Source: Dyella terrae
Lineage (GTDB): Bacteria > Pseudomonadota > Gammaproteobacteria > Xanthomonadales > Rhodanobacteraceae
Reading direction: 5' to 3'
DNA: 64,000 nucleotides
NCBI RefSeq assembly: GCF_022394535.1
Contig: NZ_CP089414.1
Span: 2,604,001 to 2,668,000, forward strand
The notes under the pieces are model-generated. The model was not told where the DNA came from. It did no database searches and worked only from the letters and a program-made list of their open reading frames with translations. A program made the position numbers and the translations under genes. This document shows, piece after piece, positions 35,336 through 43,842 of the stretch; the first letter of the stretch is position 1; every line of letters begins with the position of its first letter.

Positions 35336-36298
35336 ATGAACAAGTCGCTTTTTATCATGACACTGGCCCTGGGCCTTGCCGCATGTTCCAGCCAGAATGG
35401 CAGCGAGCTTAGCGCCGCTCACCAAAACGAGCCCTTCGCGGATCAGCACAAGCAATTCCACACGCACATCGTGCGTTCGGTATCGGAAGAAGGACAGGTG
35501 CCGACACCGCCGAAGGACAGTGGGTTTACGCTGATTACCTACCCGTCACAGGGCAAGACCCTGCCCGCTTACATTTCTGCAGATCCCGGCGACGGAAAGA
35601 AGCACCCGGCCATCATCTGGGTGGTGGGTGGATGGAGCAACGCCATCGACCTGGATAATCTTGTCCATGGTGATTGGGACAACGACCAATCCGCCCTTGC
35701 CTTCGCCGATCACGGCATTGTCACCCTGTTCCCCACCTTCCGTGGCGGTAGTAGCGGCACCGGTGCCAAAGAGGCGAAGTACGGCGAGATGGATGACGTC
35801 ATCGCCGCCTATGACTATCTCGCCAGCCAGCCTTACGTGGATACAAACCGCATCTACCTGGGCGGCCACAGCACGGGCGGCACGCTGGTGATGCTGACGG
35901 CGGAGGCGATGGACAAATTCCGTGCTGTGTTCGCGTTCGGCGCCACTGATCGCTTCGAAAAGCACAACGCCACGCAGTTCGTTTTCGATACGAATGACAA
36001 GCGGGAATTTAACCTGCGCTCACCCATTCTCTGGCTGAGTGACATCAAGAACCCTACGTTTGTGTTTGAGGGCGACCAGAGCGACAAGGCGCAGTCACTG
36101 GAAGCCATGAAAAGCACCACCAAGAATGGCCAGGTGCATTTCTATCTCGTCAACCACGCCGATCACTTCAGCACACTGGCGCCGTTGACAGAAATGCTGG
36201 CGAAAAAGGTGGTCGAGGATACCGGCCCGCAATCGAACATCCAGATCACGGATGCCGATGTACAGGCAGCGATGGCGCAGCCGCCGATTCAGCGCTAA
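35336..36298 (+). CDS. Alpha/beta-hydrolase lipoprotein (S9-like)
   Basis: 320 residues. A lipoprotein signal with lipobox LAAC is followed by an alpha/beta-hydrolase domain. It shows the oxyanion region IIWVVGGWSNA, the nucleophile elbow GGHSTGGTL (Ser near residue 185), a likely acid in VFEGDQSD and the His in VNHADHFS. It most resembles the peptidase S9/dienelactone hydrolase group; the substrate is unknown. GGAG precedes ATG 35336. A hairpin terminator follows the stop. Confidence 0.8.
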   Translation: MNKSLFIMTLALGLAACSSQNGSELSAAHQNEPFADQHKQFHTHIVRSVSEEGQVPTPPKDSGFTLITYPSQGKTLPAYISADPGDGKKHPAIIWVVGGWSNAIDLDNLVHGDWDNDQSALAFADHGIVTLFPTFRGGSSGTGAKEAKYGEMDDVIAAYDYLASQPYVDTNRIYLGGHSTGGTLVMLTAEAMDKFRAVFAFGATDRFEKHNATQFVFDTNDKREFNLRSPILWLSDIKNPTFVFEGDQSDKAQSLEAMKSTTKNGQVHFYLVNHADHFSTLAPLTEMLAKKVVEDTGPQSNIQITDADVQAAMAQPPIQR

Positions 36299-36313
36299 TG
36301 GCTTTGTTCGAAC

Positions 36314-36342
36314 AGGAATCAGGGCGTGATGCCCTGGTTCCT
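36314..36342 (+). terminator. Terminator of the alpha/beta-hydrolase gene
   Basis: 12-bp stem AGGAATCAGGGC / GCCCTGGTTCCT with a GTGAT loop, 15 nt after the stop and followed by TTTCG. Confidence 0.7.
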
Positions 36343-36369
36343 TTCGCACCACTTAGAGCACTAAAGAGC

Positions 36370-36401
36370 CAGATTGCTTACTCGCGAAGAGAAGCAATCT
36401 G
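36370..36401 (-). terminator. Terminator of the SGNH-hydrolase gene
   Basis: 10-bp perfect stem CAGATTGCTT / AAGCAATCTG, 18 nt past the minus-strand stop and followed on that strand by GCTCTTTAG. Confidence 0.65.
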
Positions 36402-36419
36402 ACGCTTTGTACGCGCTCT

Positions 36420-37250
36420 TCAGCGTTGCACGGCGAGCTCCTCATACAACTTGTCGCCCACCAGCTTGTTGACCCAGCTCGATGGATGACTGCTGTAGTA
36501 ATAGAAATATTTTCTAGGATCGGAGCATGGCGGTGCTTTCTTCTCGCCCAGTGGCTCACTGAAGGCGCAAGGATCTTTGGCATTGACGATGCCGTATGCC
36601 TCGGGGTGACTGACGATCTCGTCGAAGTAACTGCCCCACTGGCTGAAGCGCAAATCGATACCCAGCTTCTGGCGCAACGCAGGCACCAGCTTTTCGTAGG
36701 CGGGGTTCAACCGCTTCGCTGCGTCGGAGAAATCAGACATCTGGGTGGGTAGCCGTGCCAACACGATATGGCGTGCGCCTACTGACTTCAGTATCTCGAT
36801 CTGCCGGGTGATATGGGCCACGGAAACATCCAACGGCGTCTTGTCGTCGTTGAGGCCGCCAGCGATGAAGAACAGCGTCTTGTCCGGGTCAAAGGTGATC
36901 GACTTGTCACGCACGCGCGCGGCGAAGTCCTGCACCTGATTAATCATGCCCACTTCCAGCATCAGGCCGTTGGTTTTCACGCCTGGATTAAGGCCCGTAT
37001 CCGCACCCGCCACTGCGAAATCGATGCTTTCGCTATTGGCGTTCTTATCCTTGGAATGCGTGAACGGCAGGTTCATCCGTTGCGCCATGTACGCCACGGA
37101 GGTGGGGCCATTACCGGCCAGGTAGCCGGCCCCCATGTCGGAGTAGCTGTCACCAAAGACATAGAGGCGATTGAACTCCGCGCTGGCCATCGCACGTGGA
37201 GCCACGACCACTGCACACAGGACAACAAGAAAGCCAAGGACTAGCCGCAT
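36420..37250 (-). CDS. Secreted SGNH/GDSL-family hydrolase
   Basis: 276 residues. Signal peptide ending APRAMAS. Block I is YVFGDSYSDMG with the nucleophile Ser. The later Gly is in the fourth residue of AGADTG, and block III is FIAGGLNDD (Gly-x-Asn-Asp). The C-terminal His lies in YYSSHPSSWVN. The family hydrolyses esters or lipids; the substrate is open. Cys pairs (DPCAFSEP, PPCSDPRK) suggest a disulfide in the periplasm or outside. Layout resembles outer-membrane or secreted lipase-like GDSL enzymes. Confidence 0.85.
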   Translation of the reverse strand: MRLVLGFLVVLCAVVVAPRAMASAEFNRLYVFGDSYSDMGAGYLAGNGPTSVAYMAQRMNLPFTHSKDKNANSESIDFAVAGADTGLNPGVKTNGLMLEVGMINQVQDFAARVRDKSITFDPDKTLFFIAGGLNDDKTPLDVSVAHITRQIEILKSVGARHIVLARLPTQMSDFSDAAKRLNPAYEKLVPALRQKLGIDLRFSQWGSYFDEIVSHPEAYGIVNAKDPCAFSEPLGEKKAPPCSDPRKYFYYYSSHPSSWVNKLVGDKLYEELAVQR

Positions 37251-37441
37251 GGGATGCTCCGCATGACAAGACCGAACCGGGCAAAGAAAGCCACCGCCCT
37301 TGGAGAGGTCGGGTGGCCTGGCAGGTGCTCATGGTGGAGTGAATGACGCCGGGTGCGCACGTGCCGGAAGCTTGGGGTACCCGTGCCGGAGCTCATCGAT
37401 ACCCACCAGGCATACCGCACAGCTATCTCGCCATGCAGGCG

Positions 37442-38014
37442 CTACGCAGAGGTATCCGCATCCTTGGGCAGGTTGGCGTGGATCCAGCCCGTGATGAAGG
37501 CATCCAGCGGCATTCGTTCCGGCACGTCTATAGCGGCCTCACGCACATAGACCGCCGCCGCCTTGATCAGCGACTGCCGCGCAATACTTGACGCCTGCCG
37601 CGCCGCCGCCTGCTTCTGGCGCAATTGCACAATATGCGCCGAGGGCTTTCCCGGCTTAGCGTACTTTTGATAGCGACGCAGCTCATCCGCTGCCAGCGTG
37701 GTATCCGAGGCAGCCTGCAGCGTGGCCCTGTAGGCCTTCAGCAAGGGAATCAGGGCGGCGGCTTTCGCATCCACCGCGCCCGACTCGCCCGATGTCTCCA
37801 GCGCATCAAGAAGCCCGGCGTACGGGAAGGGTGTGGTCGTGGTCATGGGGAGGAAGCCTGAAGCGTGGCCGCTCAGCATAGGCGCGAGCGACAGGTATAC
37901 GCCAGCCAAAAGCGAGTTCGCGGCACCAGCCAACGGCGCCCACTTCTTCTGCAATGCCTGAAAATGACTTGGCGAAAAATCCACCGGGAGCTGGGCTAGG
38001 TGCTCCCTTCGCAC
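37442..38014 (-). CDS. Protein of unknown function with N-terminal hydrophobic segment
   Basis: About 190 residues. A hydrophobic stretch (WAPLAGAANSLLAGVYLSL) sits near the N-terminus. A helical, Ala/Lys/Gln-rich body with HIVQLRQKQAAARQASSIARQS suggests a coiled coil. It ends with LDAFITGWIHANLPKDAD. Start is uncertain: GTG 38014 avoids overlap with the acyltransferase gene, while an in-frame ATG at 38089 overlaps it by 44 bp. Family not recognised. Probably cotranscribed with the acyltransferase. Confidence 0.5.
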   Translation of the reverse strand: MRREHLAQLPVDFSPSHFQALQKKWAPLAGAANSLLAGVYLSLAPMLSGHASGFLPMTTTTPFPYAGLLDALETSGESGAVDAKAAALIPLLKAYRATLQAASDTTLAADELRRYQKYAKPGKPSAHIVQLRQKQAAARQASSIARQSLIKAAAVYVREAAIDVPERMPLDAFITGWIHANLPKDADTSA

Positions 38015-38045
38015 GCTGGCCAGCCCTAGCCATGCTCGTCTTCCG

Positions 38046-39194
38046 TTAAGCCTTGCTCTCGCGAGTTTTCTGCACAGGCCGGCGTGCATGTCGGCCTGCC
38101 ATGGAGGTCAGCCACGTGTAGACCTTGCGCGGCAGCGACTTGAGACGGAGCACCGGTTTCTCGATCACGTGCCAGGAGAAGACAGACATGGTCAACGCCA
38201 GCGGCCACGCGATAAACGCATTGACCAAGCTCGAGGCCCCTGGCACCCAATGAGCCGCGACCTGCTGCATGGGGAAACCCCACAAGTACAGGCCATATGA
38301 GTAATCGCCGAAGCGGTTATAGCCGTACCACCGCGTGTTGTACGCGAAGGCAAAGACAAAGCTCATCAAGGCAAGCGCCAGCGCAAAGGGGTAGAGCACG
38401 CTGCCATGCGCCAACCATGCGAGCAGCGCCGTAACCGCCGCAACCGGCCAGCCGACATACACCCATGATCGATTGACGAAACAGAACGCGCCAAAAGCGA
38501 AGTAACCCGCGGGCTGCACGAAGTCGGCGAGCGGCACCAACGGAATCGAACCCGGCCTGACGATACCCCAGACAACCAAGGCAACGATAAGCACATTGGC
38601 CAGATACTTGCGCCCGAGAATGCCAGTAACCCCGACGATCCCCACCCACAAATACATCCGCACTTCCGCCGGCAACGTCCAGATGGACCCATTGACCGCA
38701 CCGTGCACCTGCTGGTCAGTGAAAACACCGGGAAGGTAGTAAGCCAGGTACTTGCCAAGCTCAATATTCTTGGTGACGTAGTACAGCACCTTATGGTCAC
38801 GGAGATAGTCCGCGAGCGGCAGGCTAGTGAAGAGGGGGCCAAGCACATACGCCGAGCCCATCAGGCAGAACAGATACGCCGGGTAGATCCGCAAAAGGCG
38901 GGCCCAGAGAAAACTGGGCAGATGCTGGCGGCGCAGATAGCTGCCGGCAATCATGAAGCCGCTGATGACAAAGAAGGCATTGACCGCCAGCGCGCCCGAG
39001 TACGAGCCCCAGCCCAGCCACAAGAACAGGTCCATCTTGCTGGAGTCGCCGCTGATCGGCGCGCCATGGCCATAAATCACCAGGCTCGCCGCGAGCAGGC
39101 GGAGCAGAAGAAAATTATCTTGCGCCTGGGCAGACGCCTCACCTAGCGTCCGCACACGAAAAAAACCCTTCACGGCCACGACTTCCCTATCCAT
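38046..39194 (-). CDS. Acyltransferase family 3 (OafA/YrhL-like) membrane protein
   Basis: About 382 residues with about ten hydrophobic helices. The acyltransferase-3 landmarks are LLRLLAASLVIYGHG (His), NAFFVISGFMIAGSYLRR and FLWARLLRIYPAYLFCL (Arg). The domain ends GDYSYGLYLWGFPMQQ and FSWHVIEKPVLRLK. Such proteins move acyl groups, often acetyl, across the inner membrane onto surface sugars. There is no SGNH domain fused. ATG 39194 lacks a clear ribosome site; a GTG a few codons later is an alternative. Confidence 0.84.
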   Translation of the reverse strand: MDREVVAVKGFFRVRTLGEASAQAQDNFLLLRLLAASLVIYGHGAPISGDSSKMDLFLWLGWGSYSGALAVNAFFVISGFMIAGSYLRRQHLPSFLWARLLRIYPAYLFCLMGSAYVLGPLFTSLPLADYLRDHKVLYYVTKNIELGKYLAYYLPGVFTDQQVHGAVNGSIWTLPAEVRMYLWVGIVGVTGILGRKYLANVLIVALVVWGIVRPGSIPLVPLADFVQPAGYFAFGAFCFVNRSWVYVGWPVAAVTALLAWLAHGSVLYPFALALALMSFVFAFAYNTRWYGYNRFGDYSYGLYLWGFPMQQVAAHWVPGASSLVNAFIAWPLALTMSVFSWHVIEKPVLRLKSLPRKVYTWLTSMAGRHARRPVQKTRESKA

Positions 39195-39576
39195 CAAACG
39201 CAAGTTATTTCATGAAAGCGCATGATTTTGCCGTGTTTCGTAAGTAATAGACAGTGCAGGCCCGGCCGGGCATCTCATCAGGCCGCCGCCGGAGCGCCGC
39301 CCACATTGCGAATGGCTGGCGCTCACCAATAGGCCACCCCGCCAGGCCTTGGCGGATCACTTCTGCCATTCACATTTCCGCGCCGCCAAAGAGGCAGCCT
39401 TGGCGGCACGGTCAGCGTGCTTCAGCACATCAAGGGGCTGGCACGACAACGACGTGACCATGCTCATCGGAAGGTGAAGCAGCTCTAGCTCGTGTGTGCG
39501 TCAGAAAGCACACGATCCTTCGCGATGGAAGAAAGCGCCGCAGCCCCTTAGTGTTGCCGGGAACAAGGGGAAAGCT
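39195..39576. other. Gene-free stretch
   Basis: About 380 bp between divergent genes. No convincing ORF or strong structure seen apart from a ribosome site at its right end. Confidence 0.4.
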
Positions 39577-39807
39577 ATGGACTCGGCGACACTCACCTTT
39601 GCCGCGCTGAACGCGCGCATCGATCAACTGCCTAATCACGAAAGCCTATCCACGGCGCCGACCAAACGTCAGCGTTGGGGCTACGTCGTTCGATTTGGCT
39701 CGGGCTTTACCGGCCTGCTGGCGATCAAGCCGCAGCTCGACGCCAAACCGGCAACGGTCTTTGCCATAGCAGCCGGGCATCAACCCACAGAGAAGAAGAA
39801 CGCGTGA
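39577..39807 (+). CDS. Small protein of unknown function
   Basis: 76 residues, mostly helical at the start (TLTFAALNARIDQLP) with a weakly hydrophobic middle (VRFGSGFTGLLAIKP). AAGGGGAAAGCT precedes the ATG. Its TGA overlaps the GTG start of the next gene (GTGA), which supports it being a real, coupled gene. Family not recognised. Confidence 0.5.
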   Translation: MDSATLTFAALNARIDQLPNHESLSTAPTKRQRWGYVVRFGSGFTGLLAIKPQLDAKPATVFAIAAGHQPTEKKNA

Positions 39808-40301
39808 TCACCTGGATCCTTCGACGCGTGGAACCAAAGTATTTCGTCATCGCGATCTTGTGCCTCGTGTTCGGCGCCCTGGCCACATACAGCGGCACGC
39901 GAGAGATGCCTACAACAGGCGACCTTCAATCCATCTCAGGTGTCGTCGATGAAATTTTTTCACGCTGCAGCAGAGGTAACAGCTGTACTCACTTCATCGC
40001 GTTGAACACGGGTGATGTCAAATACACGGTGAGCCTCTTCTACTGCCGTGGCGCAGAAACAACATTGCGTCCTGGCGATCACCTGCGTGTCGGCTTCCAC
40101 CAGGCGGGATGGAGCCGTCTTAGCGGGAGCGCCTATTTTATTGACCGACGCGGCTACCTCGTGTGCAGCTATGACGAAGCTAGCGCCGTGCATGAGCAAT
40201 CCGAGATCGGCAACTTTCGCATCGGCGTGCTCGCACTAGCTATTGGCGCGATCGCCTTGATCTGGGCTTTCGTCGCTGGTGCGGCGAAAGGTTACAAGTA
40301 G
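39804..40301 (+). CDS. Membrane protein of unknown function with two helices
   Basis: 165 residues. An N-terminal helix (YFVIAILCLVFGALATYSG) and a C-terminal helix (GVLALAIGAIALIWAFVAG) bracket a periplasmic or cytosolic beta-rich domain with three Cys (SRCSRGNSC, FYCRG). GTG start overlaps the previous stop. A terminator follows. Family not recognised. Confidence 0.62.
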   Translation: MITWILRRVEPKYFVIAILCLVFGALATYSGTREMPTTGDLQSISGVVDEIFSRCSRGNSCTHFIALNTGDVKYTVSLFYCRGAETTLRPGDHLRVGFHQAGWSRLSGSAYFIDRRGYLVCSYDEASAVHEQSEIGNFRIGVLALAIGAIALIWAFVAGAAKGYK

Positions 40302-40302
40302 G

Positions 40303-40329
40303 GAGAGGAGGAACGACATACCTCCTCTC
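40303..40329. terminator. Hairpin between convergent genes
   Basis: 9-bp perfect stem GAGAGGAGG / CCTCCTCTC with a 9-nt loop, followed on the plus strand by TTAG. Confidence 0.6.
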
Positions 40330-40375
40330 TTAGAAGAACTCCACCTACTCCGTCGCGTCGGAAGCAACCCGGTTA

Positions 40376-41065
40376 TCAATCCCTGAAATGAACTGCGGCA
40401 TGCGTGCCATCGCAGAAGGGCTTGTTCTTAGACTGCCCGCATCGGCAGAGCGTGACCCGGTTACGCACTTCGTACTTGAATCCATCGGCCGAGACAACGG
40501 GAATGCCCCCGCGCAACCACAGCGGGCCGCTGCACTTTTCCACTGGGTCTTCGATAAGGCCAATGGAAACCGGCAACGCGGTTTCGACGGACTCCCCGGT
40601 TGCGCTGTCCCAAGCCACCAAACGCCCCGACGGACACTGGTTGACCTGGCGGATAAAGTTGGCGCGCACTCGCGGATCGTCCGTCGAAGCCACCTGACTC
40701 CAGACCTGTCCATGCGGGTCGCAGAAGCGAGCAAACGCGCAAAGGCTTTCTGCGTCCGTGAGCGCATGCAACGGACCGTTCATCACCTTCGCCTGATCGA
40801 GATACGACTGCCGGCTCGCGCGCTCCGTCCCATCAAAGCCGACTTTCTGGTGCGAACCATCGCAGAACGGCTTCGACTGCGACGCACCACACCGACACAG
40901 TGCGTACGTGGCGGCGTGATCGATCGGCGGGCCTTCCTTCCAGGCTTCCGAACCACCCTCGGCATCGGCAACGATGGTTTGCTTCGCGAGCGCGATATCG
41001 CCTACCACCAGATACGGACCATTCTTGGAAACGGTTACCTGGATGTTCGCCTTCACCCGTGCCAT
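40376..41065 (-). CDS. CDGSH iron-sulfur protein with two CDGSH motifs
   Basis: 229 residues. Two CDGSH-type [2Fe-2S] binding motifs are present: CRCGASQSKPFCDGSH at about 57-72 and CRCGQSKNKPFCDGTH near the C-terminus. Between them lies a third Cys-rich segment (LCAFARFCDPHG ... NQCPSGRL) resembling a divergent 4Fe-4S domain. Proteins of this layout are thought to work in redox or iron-sulfur handling; the exact role is unknown. ATG 41065 has GGAAG upstream. Confidence 0.86.
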   Translation of the reverse strand: MARVKANIQVTVSKNGPYLVVGDIALAKQTIVADAEGGSEAWKEGPPIDHAATYALCRCGASQSKPFCDGSHQKVGFDGTERASRQSYLDQAKVMNGPLHALTDAESLCAFARFCDPHGQVWSQVASTDDPRVRANFIRQVNQCPSGRLVAWDSATGESVETALPVSIGLIEDPVEKCSGPLWLRGGIPVVSADGFKYEVRNRVTLCRCGQSKNKPFCDGTHAAVHFRD

Positions 41066-41235
41066 GCCACTTCCACTCTCGCCATGGGACTGCGCTGATT
41101 CTTGACCATGAACTTCTACCCGGGATCGTGACGTGAAAATGAGCAAAAAAGCATAGCAGCTACACCAACCTAACTATCTAAGCTCGTTCTCAAAGCGCGT
41201 TCGTTCCCCGCTTTTAGCAGTCGTCAAAAGTGGAG

Positions 41236-41480
41236 CTAAGCGACCAAGGCCAATGTCTGCATCGGCGTGATGCCACTGAGTGCCATGTACTGGCGCGCGT
41301 GGTTGTAAGTCCACGGCCAACGAGTGGCCATGTCCTGCACCTGTTCAATCGAGCCGAACCGGGTTCGTGCAAGCCATGCCTAGTGCATTGTCCGGTGGTA
41401 GCGATCGACGTAGGCGTTCCGCTGCGGCTTGCCCGTCTGGATGTGGTCGACTCGGATACCGCGCGGTGCAGCGATCAGTG
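41236..41480 (-). pseudogene. IS3-family transposase (OrfB) C-terminal remnant
   Basis: Reading on the minus strand gives GIRVDHIQTGKPQRNAYVDR, then YHRTMH, an in-frame TAG, then LARTRFGSIEQVQ, MATRWPWTYNHARQYMALSG and ITPMQTLALVA with a stop. This matches the end of IS3-type OrfB, including the Gly-Lys-Pro-x-x-N-A-Y core near the last catalytic Glu. That Glu is Asp here (NAYVD). The upstream part is decayed beyond recognition and no inverted repeats were found. The rest of the 41066-41723 gap shows no gene. Confidence 0.78.
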
Positions 41481-41723
41481 AGGAGCGCACTCTTGCTCCG
41501 GTCCTTCCACCGCGCGCGTTTCGACTACACAAAAAGTCCTGAATCGCCGCTGCTGATGCGGCGGCATTCCCAACACACTGGCGCCCAAACGGGGCCGGCG
41601 GATCTTCCGGCCCCGCTGAACAGCATGGCGGCTCAACCAGCACGTTTTGTTCCAACGGGAACAGCAACGTAGCCGACGTGGCTCGTCGCATGCGCCCGGA
41701 TACGATGGAGAAGGAGAGTTGTT

Positions 41724-43748
41724 GTGGAAGATACGCTTCGCAAGCTGGGCAAGGCCGATGCCGATCCTGTGGTGGTGCTTACACAGTTGGTCGAATGCAT
41801 CCGCCCCAGGCGGGCGGGTAATCTCAATGTGGCCCGGCAATCGATGTTCGCGCTGTGTTTTCTGCTGGAACAAAACACAGAATTCAGAGCTAACCTGCGC
41901 GGGGCGGTCTGTCTTCTGCTGACCGAGCGAAAACCGCTATCGCTCTATACGGAGGCGGGCATCTTCTCCGGCAACGATGTCTTTTCCGAAACGTTGCGTC
42001 GCCTGTCTCGCAGCTTCCTTCTGCCTGATGCCGTCGATCTTCACTATCTTCGTGACGTAGTTGCCGTGCTGTTCCACAAGGCCAGCGATCATGTCTGGGT
42101 CGAAGGCGTTGAAACAGCGTCGTGGGTCAAGTTGCTGGAAGCATTGCGCTTCGATGAGCTGGAAAGTCCCGGCGATACGTTTCACGTCATGCAGATCGGC
42201 GAGGCGTTACGCGTACTGTCGTACCGCATTGCATCCATCGGCCTGGAACCAGAGGTGCTTCGACTGGATACGTCGCTGGAGAGGTCCGCCTCACCGTTCA
42301 TGGCGCAAAATGTGGAAACGCTGGCCTACGTGGATCAGTTTGAACGTTGGCAGGCAGGTGATAACGAGGCCGCCCCGGATGCTCGCCATCTACTGGTGCT
42401 GCTCGACCAGTGCCATAGCGTGGCGGACCGTATTCGTGCCCGGGCGGCACGTGATGGAACCAGCCTGTCCCTGACACTGCAGCTTCAGCGACTTCGGCAA
42501 AACCGGTTGCGCGTGGAGGCGCTGGTCGACCTTCTACAGTCGATGCGGGCCGACAGCACGAACACTTGTATGCTTGAACGCGCTGCACAACTCGCTTCCA
42601 ACTTGATCAGCCAGGAATGCCGCAGGAACGACCTGCGTGCGTACATGCAGCAGAACGTGCAGATCCTGGCGCTGCGCGTCACCGAGAATGCCGGCCATAC
42701 GGGTGAACATTACATTACGGCGAGCCGCAAAGATTATTTTGCGCTGTTGCGGTCGGCGCTGGGAGCTGGTTTCGTCATCGCTTTCATGGCTTCCTTCAAG
42801 ATCATCTTCAGCAAGCAGCATTGGACGCCCTTGAATGATGCGATCGCCATCTCGCTCAACTATGGCTTCGGCTTTGTCCTCATTCATATGCTGGGCTTCA
42901 GCGTGGCGACGAAGCAGCCGGCCATGACGGCCAACGCAATCGCCGCGTCGATTGATGTGAGCAGCGGAAGCACCAGCGACCTTGAGAAGCTGACCACGCT
43001 CATCGCACGAACCATCCGCAGTCAAACGGCCGCGATTCTTGGCAACGTGGTGTTGGCGGTACCAACGGCCATGCTGATCAGCTGGGCGATCATGCGCGTT
43101 ACCGGGGCACCGTTCGTGGGTAAGGAGAAAGCGATGCACATGCTTGGGGATCTAAACCTGTTCTCCGGCGCCGTCATCTATGCCGCCATTACGGGCGTAT
43201 GCCTGTTCCTATCTGGGCAAATCGCGGGCTGGTACGACAACCTGTGCGCCTACAACCGCATTCCGGAGCGCATCCTTCAGTTGAAGTGGCCGAGAGCGGT
43301 CTTCAGCGAAAGACAGATTCAGCGATGCGCAAACTACGTTCGCTATAACCTGGGAGCGCTAGCCGGCAATTTCTACTTTGGCTGCATGTTGGGCGGCATC
43401 TGGGGTATCGGCGTGCTGCTCGATATTCCGCTGGACATTCGTCACGTTGCATTCGCGTCAGCGAATATTGGGTACGCCGCCTCGGCATTGAACTTCTCCA
43501 TTGCCCCACATGTGCTCTGGTCAGCCATCGCTGGCATTGCCGCTATCGGCATAACCAATCTCGTGGTCAGTTTTACCCTGGCGCTGTGGGTGGCTTTGCG
43601 GGCACGGCACGTGTCCCTTCCAAAGCGCGGGCAACTGCGTCGCAGCCTGCTGCTTCGTTTTCGCCGGCATACGCGAGAATTCTTCCTGCCCCCGCGTCGC
43701 ACAGAGAATGCAGCGGGGATCGAACTGGATAGTGCGGGAACGACCTGA
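41724..43748 (+). CDS. Gcr-type site-specific recombinase homolog (COG4389)
   Basis: 674 residues. It resembles the proteins named site-specific recombinase Gcr, known from gonococcal pilin studies, in length and layout. A long soluble helical N-terminal half (1-330) is followed by several membrane helices (for example LGAGFVIAFMASFKIIF, GNVVLAVPTAMLISWAIM, VIYAAITGVCLFLSGQIAGW, GNFYFGCMLGGIWGIGVLL). The recombinase label is historical; the membrane helices argue against a classic DNA recombinase. GTG start with AAGGAG upstream. Confidence 0.72.
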   Translation: MEDTLRKLGKADADPVVVLTQLVECIRPRRAGNLNVARQSMFALCFLLEQNTEFRANLRGAVCLLLTERKPLSLYTEAGIFSGNDVFSETLRRLSRSFLLPDAVDLHYLRDVVAVLFHKASDHVWVEGVETASWVKLLEALRFDELESPGDTFHVMQIGEALRVLSYRIASIGLEPEVLRLDTSLERSASPFMAQNVETLAYVDQFERWQAGDNEAAPDARHLLVLLDQCHSVADRIRARAARDGTSLSLTLQLQRLRQNRLRVEALVDLLQSMRADSTNTCMLERAAQLASNLISQECRRNDLRAYMQQNVQILALRVTENAGHTGEHYITASRKDYFALLRSALGAGFVIAFMASFKIIFSKQHWTPLNDAIAISLNYGFGFVLIHMLGFSVATKQPAMTANAIAASIDVSSGSTSDLEKLTTLIARTIRSQTAAILGNVVLAVPTAMLISWAIMRVTGAPFVGKEKAMHMLGDLNLFSGAVIYAAITGVCLFLSGQIAGWYDNLCAYNRIPERILQLKWPRAVFSERQIQRCANYVRYNLGALAGNFYFGCMLGGIWGIGVLLDIPLDIRHVAFASANIGYAASALNFSIAPHVLWSAIAGIAAIGITNLVVSFTLALWVALRARHVSLPKRGQLRRSLLLRFRRHTREFFLPPRRTENAAGIELDSAGTT

Positions 43749-43801
43749 TACTCCTCCGTGCTTTCATGGTAGAGGTGCGTCCGGCAGGGCGCATAAAAAA
43801 A

Positions 43802-43823
43802 GCGCCGACCTTTCGGCCGGCGC
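43802..43823 (-). terminator. Rho-independent terminator of the chitin-binding protein gene
   Basis: 9-bp stem GGCCGGCGC-type with a GAAA loop, followed on the minus strand by a 7-T run, about 20 nt past the stop. Confidence 0.85.
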
Positions 43824-43842
43824 CTATAGATTCGCTTAGCGC

